From NCBI RefSeq assembly GCF_010500615.1, contig NZ_JAAGNX010000002.1:45990-109989 (forward strand): a DNA stretch of 64,000 nucleotides, written 5' to 3'. This document shows positions 62,902 through 64,000 of the stretch, piece after piece (the first letter of the stretch is position 1; each line of letters begins with the position of its first letter). The notes beneath the pieces are model-generated. The model was given only the letters and a program-made list of their open reading frames with translations, was not told the DNA's origin and searched no databases. The DNA is from Oceanipulchritudo coccoides (lineage in GTDB: Bacteria; Verrucomicrobiota; Verrucomicrobiia; Opitutales; Oceanipulchritudinaceae). The position numbers were made by a program, and so were the translations under genes.

Positions 62902-63498
62902 TCACCCGCCGGAAACCGGGGCCAGAAAAATCTCCTTGATGGCGGTAATCAACATCTGGATGGCAATAACCGTCAGGAGCATCCCCATGAGGCGCTCGAA
63001 GGCGGCCAATCCTCGCGGACCGACAATGCGATGAAGGACCGGCGCAAAGGAAAAGGTCACCAGGCTGACCGACATCGTAATGAAAATTGCCGCTACCCAT
63101 ACTCCCATGCGCTCGGGAAATTGGGCGGAAAACAGGGTCACGGTGGCGACCGCGGACGGGCCGGCAACCAGGGGCACGGCAAGGGGAAAAAGAATGGGCT
63201 CTTCACCGGTCTTGGCCCCCATCCAACTGGTATCCGTGGGAAAAATCAATTTGATGGAAATCAGAAAAAGGACAATCCCTCCGGCCAGGCGGAGGGCCTC
63301 CTCCGATAGATCCAGTAAACGGAGAAGTTGGGGACCTAGAAAAAGGGCGATCAATAAGACCAGCGAGGCCAGAAAGACTTCCCGCGTGATAAACCGATAG
63401 GGCCGCTTCGTCCCCTCAAGACAGGCAAGAACCATTGGCAGGTTACCAAGTGGATCGGTAACGATTACGAGTAGGATGATAGCTGAAATAAGGTCCAT
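62902..63498 (-). CDS. MarC-family integral membrane protein
   Basis: A 198-residue polytopic membrane protein with about six helices. Family wording includes LVIVTDPLGNLPMVLACLEG at the N terminus, LRLAGGIVLFLISIKLIFP and FPLAVPLVAGPSAVATVTLF. Function of the MarC/YchE family is unsettled; despite the name it is not established as a multiple-antibiotic-resistance determinant. The ATG at 63498 starts the marC-SRAP pair. The 137-bp gap to rmuC holds a weak AT hairpin (CGAAAAA/TTTTTCG, 63533-63557). Confidence 0.9.
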   Translation of the reverse strand: MDLISAIILLVIVTDPLGNLPMVLACLEGTKRPYRFITREVFLASLVLLIALFLGPQLLRLLDLSEEALRLAGGIVLFLISIKLIFPTDTSWMGAKTGEEPILFPLAVPLVAGPSAVATVTLFSAQFPERMGVWVAAIFITMSVSLVTFSFAPVLHRIVGPRGLAAFERLMGMLLTVIAIQMLITAIKEIFLAPVSGG

Positions 63499-63635
63499 GG
63501 TGTAACGGGTTGGTTCTCACAAAGTCACAGAGCGAAAAAGACACTAAGGTTTTTTCGAGAGCTCTGATTAGTCAAATTCATAGATATCCTGATGCCTTTG
63601 TCTATTTTTGTCTTCGTACGAAATTGTTCGCAGCA

Positions 63636-64000
63636 TCAATCACCCTCCGGCTCGATGGGCGTGTCCTCAAGCTGTTCCAGTTCCGGCAGCTTCTTTTTAC
63701 TGTCCTCGGCCAGTGACTCAAATTTGCGGGCGGTGACCAGTACCCGCGTCTCCATCGAACGAATACTTTTATTATAGGAATCGACAGCCCGCTTCAGGGC
63801 CTTCCCGACATCCACATAGTGCTCAGTCTGGGTCGTCAAGCGCTCGTAAAGCTCACGTCCAAGCGCACTGATTTGCTTGGCCTCATCCGCGATCGCCTCC
63901 TGGCGCCAGCCGTAGGCCGCCGCCTTCAAAAGGGCGATCAAGGTCGTCGGCGTGGCTAAAAGGACGTTCTCACTTGTTCCGTACTGGAGCAGATCCGGAT
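63636..64000 (-). CDS. rmuC: RmuC-family DNA recombination protein, C-terminal part (gene runs off the window)
   Basis: The C-terminal 120 or so residues of RmuC, open to the window edge. In-frame sequence reads ENVLLATPTTLIALLKAAAYGWRQE, the core signature of the family. A helical stretch (LYERLTTQTEHYVDVGKALKRAVDSYNKSI) and an acidic tail follow. RmuC proteins have a nuclease-like core with coiled-coil N terminus and limit DNA inversions between short repeats. The N-terminal part lies beyond base 64000. Confidence 0.9.
   Translation of the reverse strand, partial: PDLLQYGTSENVLLATPTTLIALLKAAAYGWRQEAIADEAKQISALGRELYERLTTQTEHYVDVGKALKRAVDSYNKSIRSMETRVLVTARKFESLAEDSKKKLPELEQLEDTPIEPEGD

Overview
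The window looks like chromosomal DNA from a Verrucomicrobiota bacterium, most likely of the Opitutales/Puniceicoccales side (inference, not proven by a marker gene). Supporting signs are secreted proteins with Trp-rich WVYSYxLGKYI-type modules and DPDGDxxxNxxEYxxGxDP motifs, a DUF1800/DUF1501 pair, duplicated FtsX-type (ADOP) permeases driven by a sigma-54 two-component system, and GC-rich dispersed hairpins. No tRNA, rRNA, CRISPR array, prophage or intact insertion sequence was seen. Gene density is high and several convergent genes touch or overlap.

Layout. 0-9.6 kb is housekeeping: a ComEC-like DNA channel, htpG, ppk1, eno, then prfA-prmC on the minus strand. 9.6-23.5 kb is a regulated export locus: a sigma-54-dependent response regulator, its sensor kinase, then a spacer holding a tandem dyad (12393-12431) and a textbook -24/-12 promoter (12518-12533). 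That promoter reads into a membrane-fusion protein, one ABC ATPase, three tandem ~820-residue ADOP permeases and a TolC-like outer-membrane protein. 23.5-29.9 kb is a second tripartite exporter: a small membrane ORF, TolC-like protein, MacA-like adaptor, ATPase and two MacB/FtsX permeases.

29.9-35.1 kb (minus strand) carries a secreted HExxH/PA-domain protease with a small overlapping secreted partner, an FmdB-like protein, a short asparaginase-domain protein, an orphan GspF and endonuclease III. 35.2-43.6 kb carries a fused GcvPA-GcvPB glycine decarboxylase, a FecR-like secreted protein, an RluB-type pseudouridine synthase, an SH3-like secreted protein, then folD, a receiver-histidine kinase and proC. 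43.6-48.8 kb (minus) is mazG, a YgjP-type metallopeptidase and a HyuA-HyuB 5-oxoprolinase. trpC and rsmA follow.

50.5-58.8 kb is a surface/secreted block: a repeat Ig-like protein, the DUF1800/DUF1501 pair and a Trp-rich mutarotase-like protein. 58.9-62.2 kb looks like an eroded sulfated-polysaccharide locus. It has a sulfatase, an in-frame secreted-protein tail after the sulfatase stop codon, and two truncated genes (a GPH/MFS transporter and a XylR-type regulator) joined by what looks like one deletion near 61585. The window ends with an SRAP protein, MarC and a partial rmuC.

The strongest system-level signal is the self-contained sigma-54 circuit at 9.6-23.5 kb, where regulator, kinase, enhancer-like dyads, promoter and target operon all lie together.
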